From: Kalmusia sp. IMI 367209
Taxonomy: Eukaryota; Ascomycota; Dothideomycetes; Pleosporales; Didymosphaeriaceae
Reading direction: 5' to 3'
NCBI GenBank assembly: GCA_027946365.1
Contig: JAPEUQ010000020.1
Span: forward strand, 310,001 to 374,000
Length of the DNA stretch: 64,000 nt
Made by a program: the position numbers and the translations under genes. This document shows positions 21,484 through 31,560 of the stretch, one piece after another; position 1 is the stretch's first letter; the number at the start of each line of letters is the position of its first letter. The notes beneath the pieces are model-generated. The model was not told where the DNA came from, ran no database searches, and saw only the letters and a program-made list of their open reading frames with translations.

Positions 21484-21526
21484 ATTTCCTAGCAACGTGT
21501 CTGGTGGCGAGAACATCCAAGTGGCT
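21484..21526 (+). repeat. Short segment shared with 25028-25070
   Basis: TTTCCTAGCAACGTGTC, then TGGTGGCGAGAACATCCAAG, matches a segment downstream of repeat copy C. Here it lies just upstream of copy B. The two family 1 copies may therefore be parts of a larger composite repeat. Confidence 0.65.
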
Positions 21527-21527
21527 T

Positions 21528-21720
21528 GTTAGGATTAGCTATAGCAGCGAGCAATCCTCAAGTAGTGATGAGATCAAAATCTATCTTCTATCCTCCATCT
21601 TCCCCCGCGTTTTGGGGGTGTCGCGCTAGCGCTCCTAGCGCCTCGCCTGCGCAGCGATCCTGGTAGGCAACTATGACGTGATTGCATTCATAGGATCACG
21701 CACTTCACTCCTTACATACA
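21528..21720 (+). repeat. Dispersed repeat family 1, copy B
   Basis: Full-length copy of 193 bp: GTTAGGATTAGCTATAGCAG, CGAGCAATCCTCAAGTAGTG, a CCGCGTTTTGGGGGTGTCGC block, GCGCCTCGCCTGCGCAGCG, then CTATGACGTGATTGC and the CACTTCACTCCTTACATAC end. It lies 110 bp downstream of the preceding gene. Confidence 0.88.
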
Positions 21721-21884
21721 CCACTTCCCGACCTTAGAAGCAAGAGCGAACTACATAAGTAGATATCCGTCATGGCTGCCACGATCTGCACCAGAGTGAT
21801 CCTGCCCTGGAGAAATATGAATTCGACGAGTGGACTGACTCAAAGACCTGCTTGGTCTCTCGGCGCCCTTGTCTTCCTTCATCC

Positions 21885-24057
21885 TTAGGACTTTCGAGTT
21901 AAAGCTGATATGGTAGCAATAAGAGAATCTTCGTGCTCTTTTAGTCTTTTGACCTCGCTCTTCAGCGACTCGTTTTGGGTCTGCAAGGACACATTTTGGG
22001 CCCGTATTACGTCTACTTCCCCTTCGAATTTGGCCGCCTTTCTCTTCCACATTTCTGTTTCATCGTGAGGCTCCTCAATTGATGCCCTTGTGAGAGTCGA
22101 AGCCTCTCCAAGATGCGGAGTGGACGCACCTGGGCGTCGCCTCTTCGATGGTCTGGGCATGATAGCATCGGTCCGGTCTGAGGACAAGTCTTGCTGAGGA
22201 GTCGTCTCAGCAGCAGGGTTCGGAATGGATGCCGGTGTGGAAATGAGTTGAGAGATAGGTTGTGATCCAGACGCGGGTGTGGATCGAGGCACAACCTGAG
22301 ATTCGAGGTGAGACCTGGCCTGAGATATGGCTTGAATGCCGGCTCTAGCCTTCGCATCGGGTTGTGCGTAGTTGTGCATTCTCCTCAAGTGCTCGGTCAG
22401 ATTGTCCTTGCGCTTGAAATGCGGCGTTAGCGCGTATTTGCAGCCTGGTTCGGGGCATCGAAGGTGCTTGTGCGGCGGAAGTTCGTTGTGCTTTGTCTGT
22501 TTATGGCGATAGAGTTCGCCCTTGGAGCCGAAAGACTTGGTACAGCCCGAAACATCACACGTATGTCGGTTGTGGACTCTGTCATTGTGCTTCCTACAAA
22601 GTTGTATGTCAGCCCATGAATGCTAGCTTCGTCATACGAGGTACTGTATTCGAGCATAAGTTAATGAAGAGGCACTTACTTCCAGTCTGAAACCTGACCA
22701 AACCTCAAATCGCTGCATTGAGGGTGCTCGCAGGTTATGTAACCCTCTGTATTGCGAGGGGATGACTGGCCCCGTTCAATCCCGCTCAATGGCTGTGAGG
22801 TCGATATTGGATGTGTCGCTTGGGTAGTGGAAGTACCAAGAAATGGAGATGCAAGCGGAACCGGGTCCGATAACATGCGCCCAATCTGTTCAAGGGTGAA
22901 AACTGGTGAATGAACGCCGGTCGGCTGTAATGTAGGTAGTGCGCCCCCATCTAGCGTAGGGATAGAGTTGCTGGGGACATCTTTCGGATTAGATTCGACT
23001 CCAAGACCAAGCATCTGTTCATATCCGGTCTGTGTAAGGGCTTCAGCATCCACAGTTTGATGCTCGGATACAGCAGGAGCTGCGAAAGGGGATGACAAAT
23101 CGTTTACTGGTGGTAGTCGGGCGACTGTATCTAGACTGTTCGGTAAAGGCTCCAGATCAGCATCCCAAACCCATTGAGACCAGTCATCTACGTGAAAATG
23201 TCAGCATAAAGAAACGGCAATTCGTTAGACCATCTATATTTACCAAAGTTGGCATTCCCGTTCGCTATAGAGTGTTGAATCTCCGTCGGATCCACATAGC
23301 CTTGAGGGGTATAGAACATCCAGCATACGCCCCATAGCACAACCAGTACTGGTCGGATGTTCCAGGGCATGGTCATACAGATTGGTTTGTCCCTATCCAG
23401 AATTCCCGAAAACTTGCAGAGGATAAGGAGGAACTCGAGAAATATCTGCAAGCGAATCGCGAACCTTCTGATCAATAGCTCGAAGCGCGCCATGTAGATT
23501 TCAAACTGGCGTTGCTCTTTCTCCTCCTGCCTCTGGTCTTCGTTCAACTCATCTTCTCTCCACCGAAGTGGTTGTAGTTGTGATTCAAAAACCTGATACT
23601 CCATTTCCAGCAGTTCTTGATATTTGATTATGCGTTCCAATCTCAATCGGTCTTCCTCCGATAGAACCCATTGTAAAGATGAAAGTGAACCCATACATCG
23701 CCAGAGGTAGATGTAAGATTCATATACTTTCAGTTCGCAGTCCAACGTCCCGCCCAGCAGTAACTTGGGATTGGGAATCGCGAAATGTAGAATTTCTACG
23801 AGGCACCCTCTGGGATAGGAACATCGCCGACTGGAGGATCGGCCCCGGTAGTGCGCCCAGTCGTCATAGAATTTCGCCGGGGATGACCAGAGTCTGCTCA
23901 GACTTCTCCTGGTTACGCTGATGCAGTCCAGCAATCTCTGGATTTCACTCCGAATGGATTCCCAACTCTGCAGCATGAGCTCTGGTCGTTTATACGATTG
24001 ACTCGCACCCTTCTGTTTCTGTAGGTCATCGTGGCCGAGTGGGATGCAAGAATCCAT
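21885..24057 (-). CDS. C2H2 zinc-finger protein with C-terminal coiled coil
   Basis: Three exons on the minus strand: 24057-23244, 23187-22680 and 22593-21885. Introns are 56 bp (GTAAAT..GTAG, CTAAC branch) and 86 bp (GTAAGT..GTAG). Phases fit and give 676 residues. Exon 1 codes for a helical, charged N-terminal region of about 270 residues with a glutamate/glutamine-rich segment. Residues about 420-515 hold three C2H2 fingers: CEHPQC..H....H, CDVSGC..H....H and CPEPGC..H....H; the first is interrupted by intron 2, which supports the splicing. A Ser/Pro/Thr-rich linker with a basic KRRRP stretch and a coiled coil (residues about 625-676) follow. Likely a nuclear DNA-binding protein; targets unknown. 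Confidence 0.85.
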
Positions 24058-24849
24058 GGTTTCAGAAAGGATATTATAATTCCTTGAATGTGCAGTAGAT
24101 ATGAGTAACGCAATGTGACGGTAGTGCTCTACTTATAATGTAGTCGAATCCTGATGACACGCTGTCAAGGCGAAGTCGGGCTGGTTGGAGCCCGGGGCTA
24201 ATAAACTCATGTCTTATGATTTGCCCTCTTCAGCGCCTCGTTCGCCTTTTTTTGCGCCTTTTTTTGCCTTTTTCCCAAGGCGAAAAACCTTGGCGTCACC
24301 TCCTCGCAAACGCTGCGAGACGACCCAAAACGCGAAATGCATGTTATGTATATGGAGTGATGATAAGAATTAATGGAAGCATTGCTTGCGCTTTTGCGAC
24401 GCCCTCCACGGGCCAGATGAATCGATGCGATGCGCGACACTGCGCAGTGCGCGCAACAACATGCTAGACACTTGCGGCAGAGTTTCTGATGGAGTGGGAT
24501 GGATGCATCTATTCTGCATACGAATAATCGCGTTGGTGTTTTTGTCTGCACACTATGATGGAGAGGCGAGCCGAGCGACAGCCGTCGAAATAGGGCTGCA
24601 GAGAAAACAGCGCGCAAGGCAAGTCAGCGTGTTTGGATGGCAAGGCTATGTGTGTGCGCCGTGGGCTGGGGTGTTGCGCACGCTACTGGAAGGCACGCTA
24701 CTAGAAGGCACGCTACGCTACCGCCCACCCGCCCACGCCGACCAAGCACTCGACAAGCAACTCGCGGCAGATCGAGGAAGCAACGCGAATGTAGCGCCAC
24801 CCGCAATCATCCAGCGTCTCGTGCACGCGCAGTCTCTACCACGCAGGAG
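24058..24849. other. Intergenic built from dispersed repeats
   Basis: Contains family 2 copy 2 (24397-24490), a GGGATGGATGCATC ... CGCGTTGGTGTTTTTGTCTG segment (about 24500-24570) that resembles the triplicated unit at 32.2-32.8 kb, and the inverse of the 18.2-kb segment (about 24640-24800). No gene recognised. Confidence 0.6.
24397..24490 (+). repeat. Dispersed repeat family 2, copy 2
   Basis: Matches 12395-12480 over about 90 bp, with the shared core CACTGCGCAGTGCGCGCAAC and ATGCTAGACACTTG. Confidence 0.75.
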
Positions 24850-24880
24850 CGACGTTTTCGACCGACCATGTTATGTTGCA

Positions 24881-25024
24881 TGCAGTGATGATATCTGTCT
24901 TTCGCTGCGTTGTAGGGGTGCCGCGCTGGAGCGTCTCTAGCTAGCGCCTCGCCTTCGCAGCGATCCTAGCAGGCAACTATCACGTGATTACATTATCACG
25001 GGATCATACACTTCACTCCGTACA
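24881..25024 (+). repeat. Dispersed repeat family 1, copy C (5' part divergent)
   Basis: Shares TGCGTTGTAGGGGTGCCGCG, GCGCCTCGCCTTCGCAGCG, CAACTATCACGTGATTAC and ATCACGGGATCATACACTTC with the other copies, but lacks the AGCAGCGAG head. Confidence 0.82.
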
Positions 25025-25043
25025 ATTTCCTACTAACGTGTCC

Positions 25044-25200
25044 CGGTGGCGCGAACATCCAAGTGACGCGTCTGGAACCTCGTTCAGATTATATCATCCA
25101 AGTGGCGCGTCTGAAACCTCGTTTAGATCATATCATTTAAGTGGCGCGTCTAAAACTCGTTCAGATCGTATCATTCAAGTGGCGCGTCTAAACCTCGTCA
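25044..25200 (+). repeat. Minisatellite, unit about 41 bp, four copies
   Basis: Core AAGTGGCGCGTCTGAAACCT, then CGTTCAGATCATATCAT, about four times with small length differences. Confidence 0.8.
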
Positions 25201-25288
25201 AGCACTGCATGCAGGAAAACATGGTCGGTCGAAAACGTCGATGCTGTGGCGCGCCCATGCTCGATTCGCTGCCCAAGTCTCAAATGCC

Positions 25289-25500
25289 GACACTTCACCA
25301 TCTGGTTGGGTCTAACTAGTTTCTCTTTTTGCGATTCGCATAGCTGATTTGCAAGCGATCGTTGCAAGTCGCATCAAGAAGAACGACTGATTCACTTCGC
25401 CATCAGGTTGGGTGCGACTTGTCTTTCTTTTTGCGATTTACGTAGGTGATTTGCACGGCATCGTTGCAAGTCACGTTACGGAAATGACTGATTCACTTCG
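25289..25500 (+). repeat. Tandem duplication, unit about 105 bp
   Basis: Two copies starting CCATCTGGTTGGGT and CCATCAGGTTGGGT and each ending ACTGATTCACTTCG. They lie just upstream of the Pth11-like gene and may be part of its promoter region. Confidence 0.75.
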
Positions 25501-25598
25501 ATTGAAAGAGAAATGATCTGCAGGTGCCTTCACGTCCCGCAAACGGAATCACAGACGTGTCTTACAAACGCAGCTATGGTCACACCGCCCATGCCGCA

Positions 25599-26956
25599 AT
25601 GTATCCTTCAAAAGTCACATTCCCCAAGGGAAGGGCGATGACAGCAGCAATCATGGTCTATCCAATGCAGCTAGCGACGTATCTTGTTACGTGGATTGCT
25701 TACCCTGTAGGAATCTCATCATTCTTTGTGCGCTTCTATTGTCGCATCTTCATCACGCAAAATCCGGGCTTGGATGACTGGTTCGCTGCGGCTTCGCTGG
25801 TGCGTAGTATCCGTCTACGTTGAGGCGTCTTCGCGACAGCCATTTAACGATGACACAGGTAGCGATAGTCGGTCAACTGGTCCAATGGCAACTGATGCTC
25901 AATCTAGGCTGCGCTGGGTACGTGAATACAGATTTCCTGGCCGGCAACAACACACTGACACCAATTCTGCAGACCTGAGCCAAATTCGTGCAATTACGTG
26001 GATCCTGGAGGCAAATTCTTACTGGCAGGTCTCCCTTCCTTGCTCGTCACGATTCATTGGTCCCCCGCTGATCTCCGTCAACAGCTTTTATTCGGTCAAG
26101 AAATCTATTACTATGCTGTTCATTGGACGATCAAGATGTCCTTTCTCACCTTCTATCTTCGCCTCTCGCCCAAACAAGGTTTTCGCAGGTTGGTCTGGAT
26201 CGGCTTGGCAGCCAACACAGCGATGCTCATCTTCAACGAGCTCCTCTCTATCCTTCAGTGCAAACCATTCATCGCGGTGCTCAAGCCATTTGAGCATCCC
26301 GAGGCAAAATGCGTAGAGCGACTCGTCGTGTTTTATATACCTGCGAGCTTGGTAACTCGATACACGTCTGAGAATTTTTCTCGCAATCTTCACTGACGAT
26401 GGCAACGCAGAACACACTTCTCGACATCTACATTCTGCTCCTGCCCATCCATAGCGTCTGGAAGCTGCGGATGCCGCTTCGGAAAAAGATCGCGATTCTA
26501 TCCGTCTTTACTTTCGGCATCTTTACGCTCATCGTCAGCTTCGTCCGCTTCTATGTGCTCGTCTCGCTGAACTCAGCCGTCAATACATCGGATGGAGTCG
26601 GCCAAATGCTCATTGTAGCGGCACTCGAGTTCAATTTCGCTCTTCTTGCGCTCAACCTCCCCGCCACGAAATGTCTCTGCCTCAAGATGACAGGCGGCTG
26701 CGAAACTTTGGCGAGAAGCGCTAGCAGGTCCAGAAAGGCGCTACACGGCCGAAAGAGAGGAGCGTGCGGTCTGCGTTGCCTGCGACGGAAGTCGCAGAAA
26801 AAAGAGCTCAATGAGCTGGATGGGAAAAACATCAGTGCCACTGGGATCACGGTGACGAGGCATGTAGTGCAGGAGAGTTCAGAGTCGACTCAAGAGGACG
26901 CAATGGCTGAGAACGCGCAGAGGTATCGGGCGTGGGAATACGCCCCGATCATGTAG
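25599..26956 (+). CDS. Pth11-like integral membrane protein (fungal rhodopsin domain)
   Basis: Four exons: 25599-25799, 25859-25917, 25973-26351 and 26411-26956. Introns are 59, 55 and 59 bp with good donors (GTGCGT, GTACGT, GTAACT) and CTGAC-type branches; phases fit and give 394 residues. Transmembrane helices alternate with short loops: LATYLVTWIAYPVGISSFFV, LLAGLPSLLVTIHW, IKMSFLTFYLRL, LVWIGLAANTAMLIF, a helix after NTLLDIYILLLPI, and IAILSVFTFGIFTLIVSF. The motif DDWFAAASL, the KMSFLTFYLRL helix and KLRMPLRKKIA fit the PF20684-type fungal rhodopsin domain of Pth11-related receptors. A basic, cysteine-containing cytoplasmic tail ends the protein. Ligand unknown. A further in-frame intron at about 26031-26084 is possible. 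ATG 25599 is the first in-frame start. Confidence 0.82.
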
Positions 26957-28200
26957 ATGTCAGCATATGGCGGTATCAATCGCATTGCGTCCAGCCCAAA
27001 TAGTGCCGGTGCAGGCGGGGCAGGCTCCATTAATCCCAAAACATTGAGTTTGGAACACATTTCATACGTGGCTCCATTTCATAGAATTTGGTTTTCTGCA
27101 TCGAGGCTAGCGCCTCCCAGTTTGGAACCCTAACCCCATTAATAAGGCCTGGGAGCGCTTTAACATCAGCCTCAACAGTGCCAAGAAGCGGGCTGGCATT
27201 GCCTCCGTCGGCGCCTCTTTCGCATACTACCCCACAAAAGATGACTCTCTGCCACTAAAAGATGCCCGGGTGGCGGCGCGGTATGCTTGACCGACTGCTA
27301 CATAGTCCAAGAGACGTCACGGCAGATGGGGCGCGCATTGGGAGCATGAAAAAAATCTCAAAGCTGAAGTGACCTGGCTAGATCTGCTTGAGTTGCGAGA
27401 GAAAACTACTGGAGCACCAAGGCGGGTGACGAGGAGAAGAAGAAACAGGTCATAGAGTACATTTGAAAAGAATTTGTAATTTTGTTCAACCTTGCCGCGC
27501 GAGTTGTGACGAGACATGATAAGACACACCAGCCGCCCCTCTTCTTTTCTCGTTCAGCATGATGTACCGCTCCCACCCATAATACGAATTTAGATCTTCC
27601 ATCGCTGCACTGCAAGCCGCAATCCGCATCGCGAGGCACTTGGTCTTCCGAAGAAAATGGGAAAGCCTTTGAGATATCGTCAGCGGACGTACCCAGCGGA
27701 ATCCGTAAAACGAATTCAAAGGTCATAGATGATGAAAGTTGTTGGAACTGAGCAGAAGATGAAATGTATTCATTGGTCATTCTATCTACGAAGGAGAAAC
27801 GTCTGTTGACATGAGATGGAAGCTGATAGAAGAAAACTAACAAAAGTGTCTTCGAATCGCGCGGCTGCGCACGCAATTGCGGGAAACCATGCGCAAGCGA
27901 AGAGCGATGCGGAGACGGAATTTCCTTGCCTCGGCTGGGAATGGGGACTCAAGCTTTCGGCTTCGTCCTGTTGAGAAAGATGACCAAGGGCTGGGGTTGA
28001 GCAGTGAGGGAGCTCAGGCAGGGATTGCATTAATGGTAAGATAAAACGCCTGTCGACTGGCGGAAACTGCATGGGCGGTATCTGGGAATATGGAGGCCGC
28101 CCAAGGACCTGGTTCTCTATCGTATATCCGCGTTGGAAGATGGGCTGAGGTTGAAGAGGTTGCGTCACCGCTAGTGAGGCGTAGTCTTTGGGTATCCTAA
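26957..28200. other. Stretch with two possible small frames, no recognised gene
   Basis: Two overlapping minus-strand frames (28168-27782 and 27876-27406) look partly protein-like, the first beginning MTQPLQPQPIFQRGYTIENQ. They do not join by a convincing intron and I recognise neither. A plus-strand stretch near 27130-27285 is open but has no known motif. Confidence 0.3.
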
Positions 28201-28980
28201 CGGGTTGCTGCCATTAGGTACGCCAGGCAGTACCGACCGCGAGAAGAATGGTTGCTGTGAAGGCTGCTGGGTGCCATCACGACCCCTGATGGCAGTAAGC
28301 GCCTGACGGAGGAGGCTGGTACCTCCTGAATTCTAGGAGGCCAACTCCCCATGGGCTGGAGGAGGCCAATGAGTTGAAGGAGGAGGCCAATGGAGGAGGT
28401 CGGTAAATGGAGGAGGAGACCAATCCTCATGTGCTGGAGGATGCGAGAACTCGATGGTATGACAGGAGGCTGGTAGCTGATAGTTGAGATAGGCCAATCC
28501 TCCGTGGGCTGGAGGAGGCCAACCCTCCATGGGCTGGAGGAAGCCAGGGAGGAGGCCGATCCTCATGTGCTGGAGGATGCGAGAACTTGACGGTCTGACA
28601 GGAGGCTAGTGGCTGATGGTAGTCCTCCATCTTCAGTCGTACAGCATGTCCAAGATTTATTTCTTACTGTGTATTTTTCAGTAGCCAGCCAAAGTCCAGT
28701 CCTCCGTGGCCTGGAGGGAGTCATTGTAGGGTATATGAGGACAACTCTCTGTAGACTAGAGGAGGTCAATTGTATATGTTATTGTATGTGGATATTTGAT
28801 AGCGAGTATAGAGAGGAGGCCAATCCTCATGTGCTGGAGGATGCGAAAACTCGACGGCCTGATAGGAGGCTAGTAGCGATAGTTGAGAGGAGGCCAATCC
28901 TTTATGGGTTAGAGGAGGTCATCCGTCCGTGGGTTGGAGGAGGTCATAACCCAACGGGCCATGAGGCTAGTAGCTGAATG
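28200..28980. repeat. Second field of CCTCCAGCCCATGGAGG-type repeats, inverse orientation
   Basis: Units such as TCCTCCGTGGGCTGGAGGAG, GGCCAATCCTCATGTGCTGG and GACAGGAGGCTGGTAGCTGA are the reverse-complement counterparts of units at 7.4-9.3 kb. Open frames through it are repeat translations. Confidence 0.8.
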
Positions 28981-29114
28981 GGCCTCTACGAGGAGATTAG
29001 CATATGATCGACAATCTGAAGATATAATGCTTCGCTGCCGGCTTTTCGCTTTCGAGTCGAAGAAAAACGGACCATGGACCGGACTCTTATTCCCTCCGGA
29101 AATCTCCACGGAAT

Positions 29115-29195
29115 GATGGGAAGGCGTGTAGGTCCGGGAATGATGGGAAGGCTTGTAGGTCCAGGAGTGATGGGAAGGCTTGTAGGTCTGGAAAT
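29115..29195 (+). repeat. 27-bp tandem repeat, three copies
   Basis: Three copies of GATGGGAAGGCTTGTAGGTC with a short variable spacer. Confidence 0.85.
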
Positions 29196-29575
29196 GTCGC
29201 TGGGCTGCTGTACTTCCCGTACGACTCTTCCCGTGTGGCTTCTGCGGGGAACAAAAAAGTGGGTGAGAAGTTTAATTGTTGATGCTTTTTTGAAGAATAA
29301 GCTGCTATAAAAGAGCTATCGAGCTAACTAATTACATGACGTCGGTCAACAAAGGGGACAGAACGTCGCTACCAGGTTGCAGCGAGCGAGCAGAGCACTC
29401 CTTCCGTCAACAGTAAGCGTCTACTGGGCGCTTGCCTCCTCCTCTGAATGAACCTTGGTCAGCTATAAAATCGGGCTGGCATCAACAACGACTGGGTTCT
29501 CGATTGCGCAACGAACCGGGCTCTTGACAAAAGTCGCGACCGCGCAGCTGAGGATGGTAAGGACGGGCTCTCTCG

Positions 29576-29700
29576 CGTTCTTCTCACCAAACGACGCTTG
29601 ATGATCGTGACGTTCAAGTTTGGGTATGGCGACCTCTCGCGCTCTTCTCACAAAACGATGCTTGGTGATCGTGACGTTCAAGCTTGGGTATGGCGACCAG
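29576..29700 (+). repeat. 63-bp tandem duplication
   Basis: Two copies of a segment with CTTCTCACMAAACGAYGCTT and GATCGTGACGTTCAAG-TTGGG ending in TATGGCGACC. Confidence 0.85.
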
Positions 29701-29819
29701 GGGCACGTCCCGGTCAGGAGCGTCCGTCATGGACCTTGTCGCGTAACGTGCGGCCCTGCGGTGGGAAGGAGAAGGAGGTAGATAAGCGTGCGCGTTAGGA
29801 GCTATAAGAATAGCGCTGC

Positions 29820-30190
29820 TGTGGTGAAGTCGTCAGGTGTAGTAAAGTTGTTGGGTGGTAAAGTTGTTAGGTGGTAAAGTTGTTAGGTGGTAAAGTTGTT
29901 AGGTGGTAAAGTTGTTAGGTGGTAAAGTTGTTGGGTGGTAAAGTTGTTGGGTGGTGAAGTTATTAGGCGTTAGTAAAGTTGTCAGGTGTTAGTAAAGTTG
30001 TCAGGTGTTAGTAAAGTTGTCAGGTGTTAGTAAAGTTGTCAGGTGTTAGTAAAGTTGTCGGGTGTCAGTAAAGCTATCAGGTGGTAAAGTTATTGGATGG
30101 TGAAGTCGTCGGGTGTCGGTAAAATTGTCGGGTGCGGTGAAATTGCTGTGTGTAGTGAAGTTGTTGGGTGTGGTGAAGTTGTCGCGTGTC
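29820..30190 (+). repeat. GTAAAGTTGTTAGGTG minisatellite, about 370 bp
   Basis: More than 18 units of 15-20 bp. Two unit types form blocks: GTGGTAAAGTTGTTAG and GTTAGTAAAGTTGTCAG. Confidence 0.9.
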
Positions 30191-30246
30191 GGAGATTGAA
30201 TGGCAGCATAGGCAAAAAAGGTAGCTGAGCTGTGCATGCTTTCGCA

Positions 30247-30440
30247 TGCAACTATTACGTGATTACATTGTTACGGGATCGCGTACTTTACTCCTTACAC
30301 ACCCGCGCGTTAGGATCGCTGCGCAGGCAAGGCGCTAGAGGCGCGCTAGCGCGGCACCCCTACAACGCAGCGGAAGACAGAGGACAGAAGATTTTAATCT
30401 CGTGACTACCTGAGGACAGCTCGCTGCTATGACTGAACCT
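30247..30440. repeat. Dispersed repeat family 1, copy D, with tail and body in opposite orientation
   Basis: Bases 30247-30302 are the family tail in plus orientation (CAACTATTACGTGATTAC ... TACTCCTTACACAC). Bases 30311-30431 are the family body in minus orientation (CGCTGCGCAGGCAAGGCGCT ... CACCCCTACAACGCAGCG ... CTCGCTGCTATGACTG). All other copies have body and tail in one direction. Confidence 0.85.
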
Positions 30441-30468
30441 GACAGGCTGCTACTGAAGCGTTGAGAAT

Positions 30469-31560
30469 ATGCAGGAGTGGGTTGTTGCTGAAAATCCCAC
30501 GGTAAATCTGTGGGTTCGCGGGGATGAACAGTACCGAGACAAGATTGCGCAAGCACGGGAGCGGATGCGGAGGTACGTGGACATAGCGCATACCGAACAA
30601 GAAGCCTAGATAGCAGATAAGGTAGGAGCGTTCAACGATCTGGACTCGGACCTCCAAACGGTTGACCCGGAAGGGATGGATAATTCTAGTGACGAACTGA
30701 CGGACCTAACTATAGAGCAAATAGACCTTGGTAACGATGAAATAGAGTTGATAGACCTAGAATCGGAAGATAAGGATGAGATAATAGAAGAAGAGCTCAA
30801 GGCCTATTAAGAGTAGTACGCAATAGGGGTTCTAGTGGTTAAAAAGATTATACTAACCGTGTATACGCTGCGGGCGCGTTATCCCGCGTCCGCAATATCG
30901 ATGCGTCTAAAGGCTAAAGATAACCTAAATCCTAAGTCTATATAGTTTAATTAGGTGGATGGAAAGCGGGTTGTGATTAGCGGTAACTATATATAGGATG
31001 CAACCAACTGGATAGTCATAGATAAGATAGACGATATGCCAGCCGTATGGGCTAACAGAGACGAGAATAACGTACTACGCCCTAACCCCAGCATGAATCT
31101 GGGGGGCTCTAACGCCTCGCGCATCAATCCATTACAAGTGTTCTAGTCAGCGCCTCAACTCCAAGGCGATGATCTAGCACAGGCAGCCAAGAGCAGGAAA
31201 TTGAAACACCAGAGCATGCTCTCGCTGGGCGGTTGTGCGGTCAAGAACGCCAAAGGGGCGTTTGTGTATGCGCCTGCGCTCTCTGACCAGTTGATCGCAC
31301 CTGGCCCGGCCACCCTCAGCGCGTAAGTTGCGCAGAATGTCAACAACGAAATCGACATCGCTTCGATCCGCGACGCGGATGGTGGAGACGTCCCAGTGAG
31401 ACCAGCCTCGTCGAATCAGGATGACGACCTAGACGAATCGTACCGCGTGTGGATACCCGCTAGCCGCCGCCCCGGTCACCCATGGGCTGACTGCATCGTG
31501 GATCATGGCGCCGCCAAGCGTGCGTGGAAAGTGGAATGCAGGAACAGGCGTTTCCGCTAG
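30469..31560 (+). pseudogene. Decayed coding relic with many TAG/TAA stops, TpA-rich
   Basis: One frame from ATG 30469 runs 363 codons with eight internal stops and a ninth at its end, all TAG or TAA and none TGA: 30607, 30808, 30814, 30943, 30952, 30994, 31144, 31324 and 31558. All would be Gln codons before a C-to-T change. Between them the frame reads as plausible protein, for example KIAQARERMRRYVDIAH, an acidic stretch near 30680-30800, RVVISGNYI and DATNWIVIDKIDDMPAVW. In 30841-30960 I count roughly 17 TpA against one CpA and four TpG, the signature expected from RIP. The ancestral product is unknown. Nearby repeats make a transposon gene possible, but no transposase or reverse-transcriptase motif is visible. 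Nine stops in 364 codons is not by itself rare. Confidence 0.5.

Larger units (their letters stand above)
24850..25241. mobile_element. Inverted-repeat-bounded segment, possible MITE-like element
   Basis: The left end 24850-24890 (CGACGTTTTCGACCGACCAT, GTT, then TTGCATGCAGTG) is repeated in inverse orientation at 25203-25241. The arms are about 40 bp with a perfect stretch of more than 20 bp. The enclosed 390 bp contain family 1 copy C and part of a 41-bp minisatellite. No transposase frame fits inside and I see no clear target-site duplication, so the element type is open. Confidence 0.5.

Noticed and set aside
29820..30190. Array of 15-20 bp repeats considered as a CRISPR-like array
   Set aside because: Units are contiguous without spacers, and the genome is eukaryotic.
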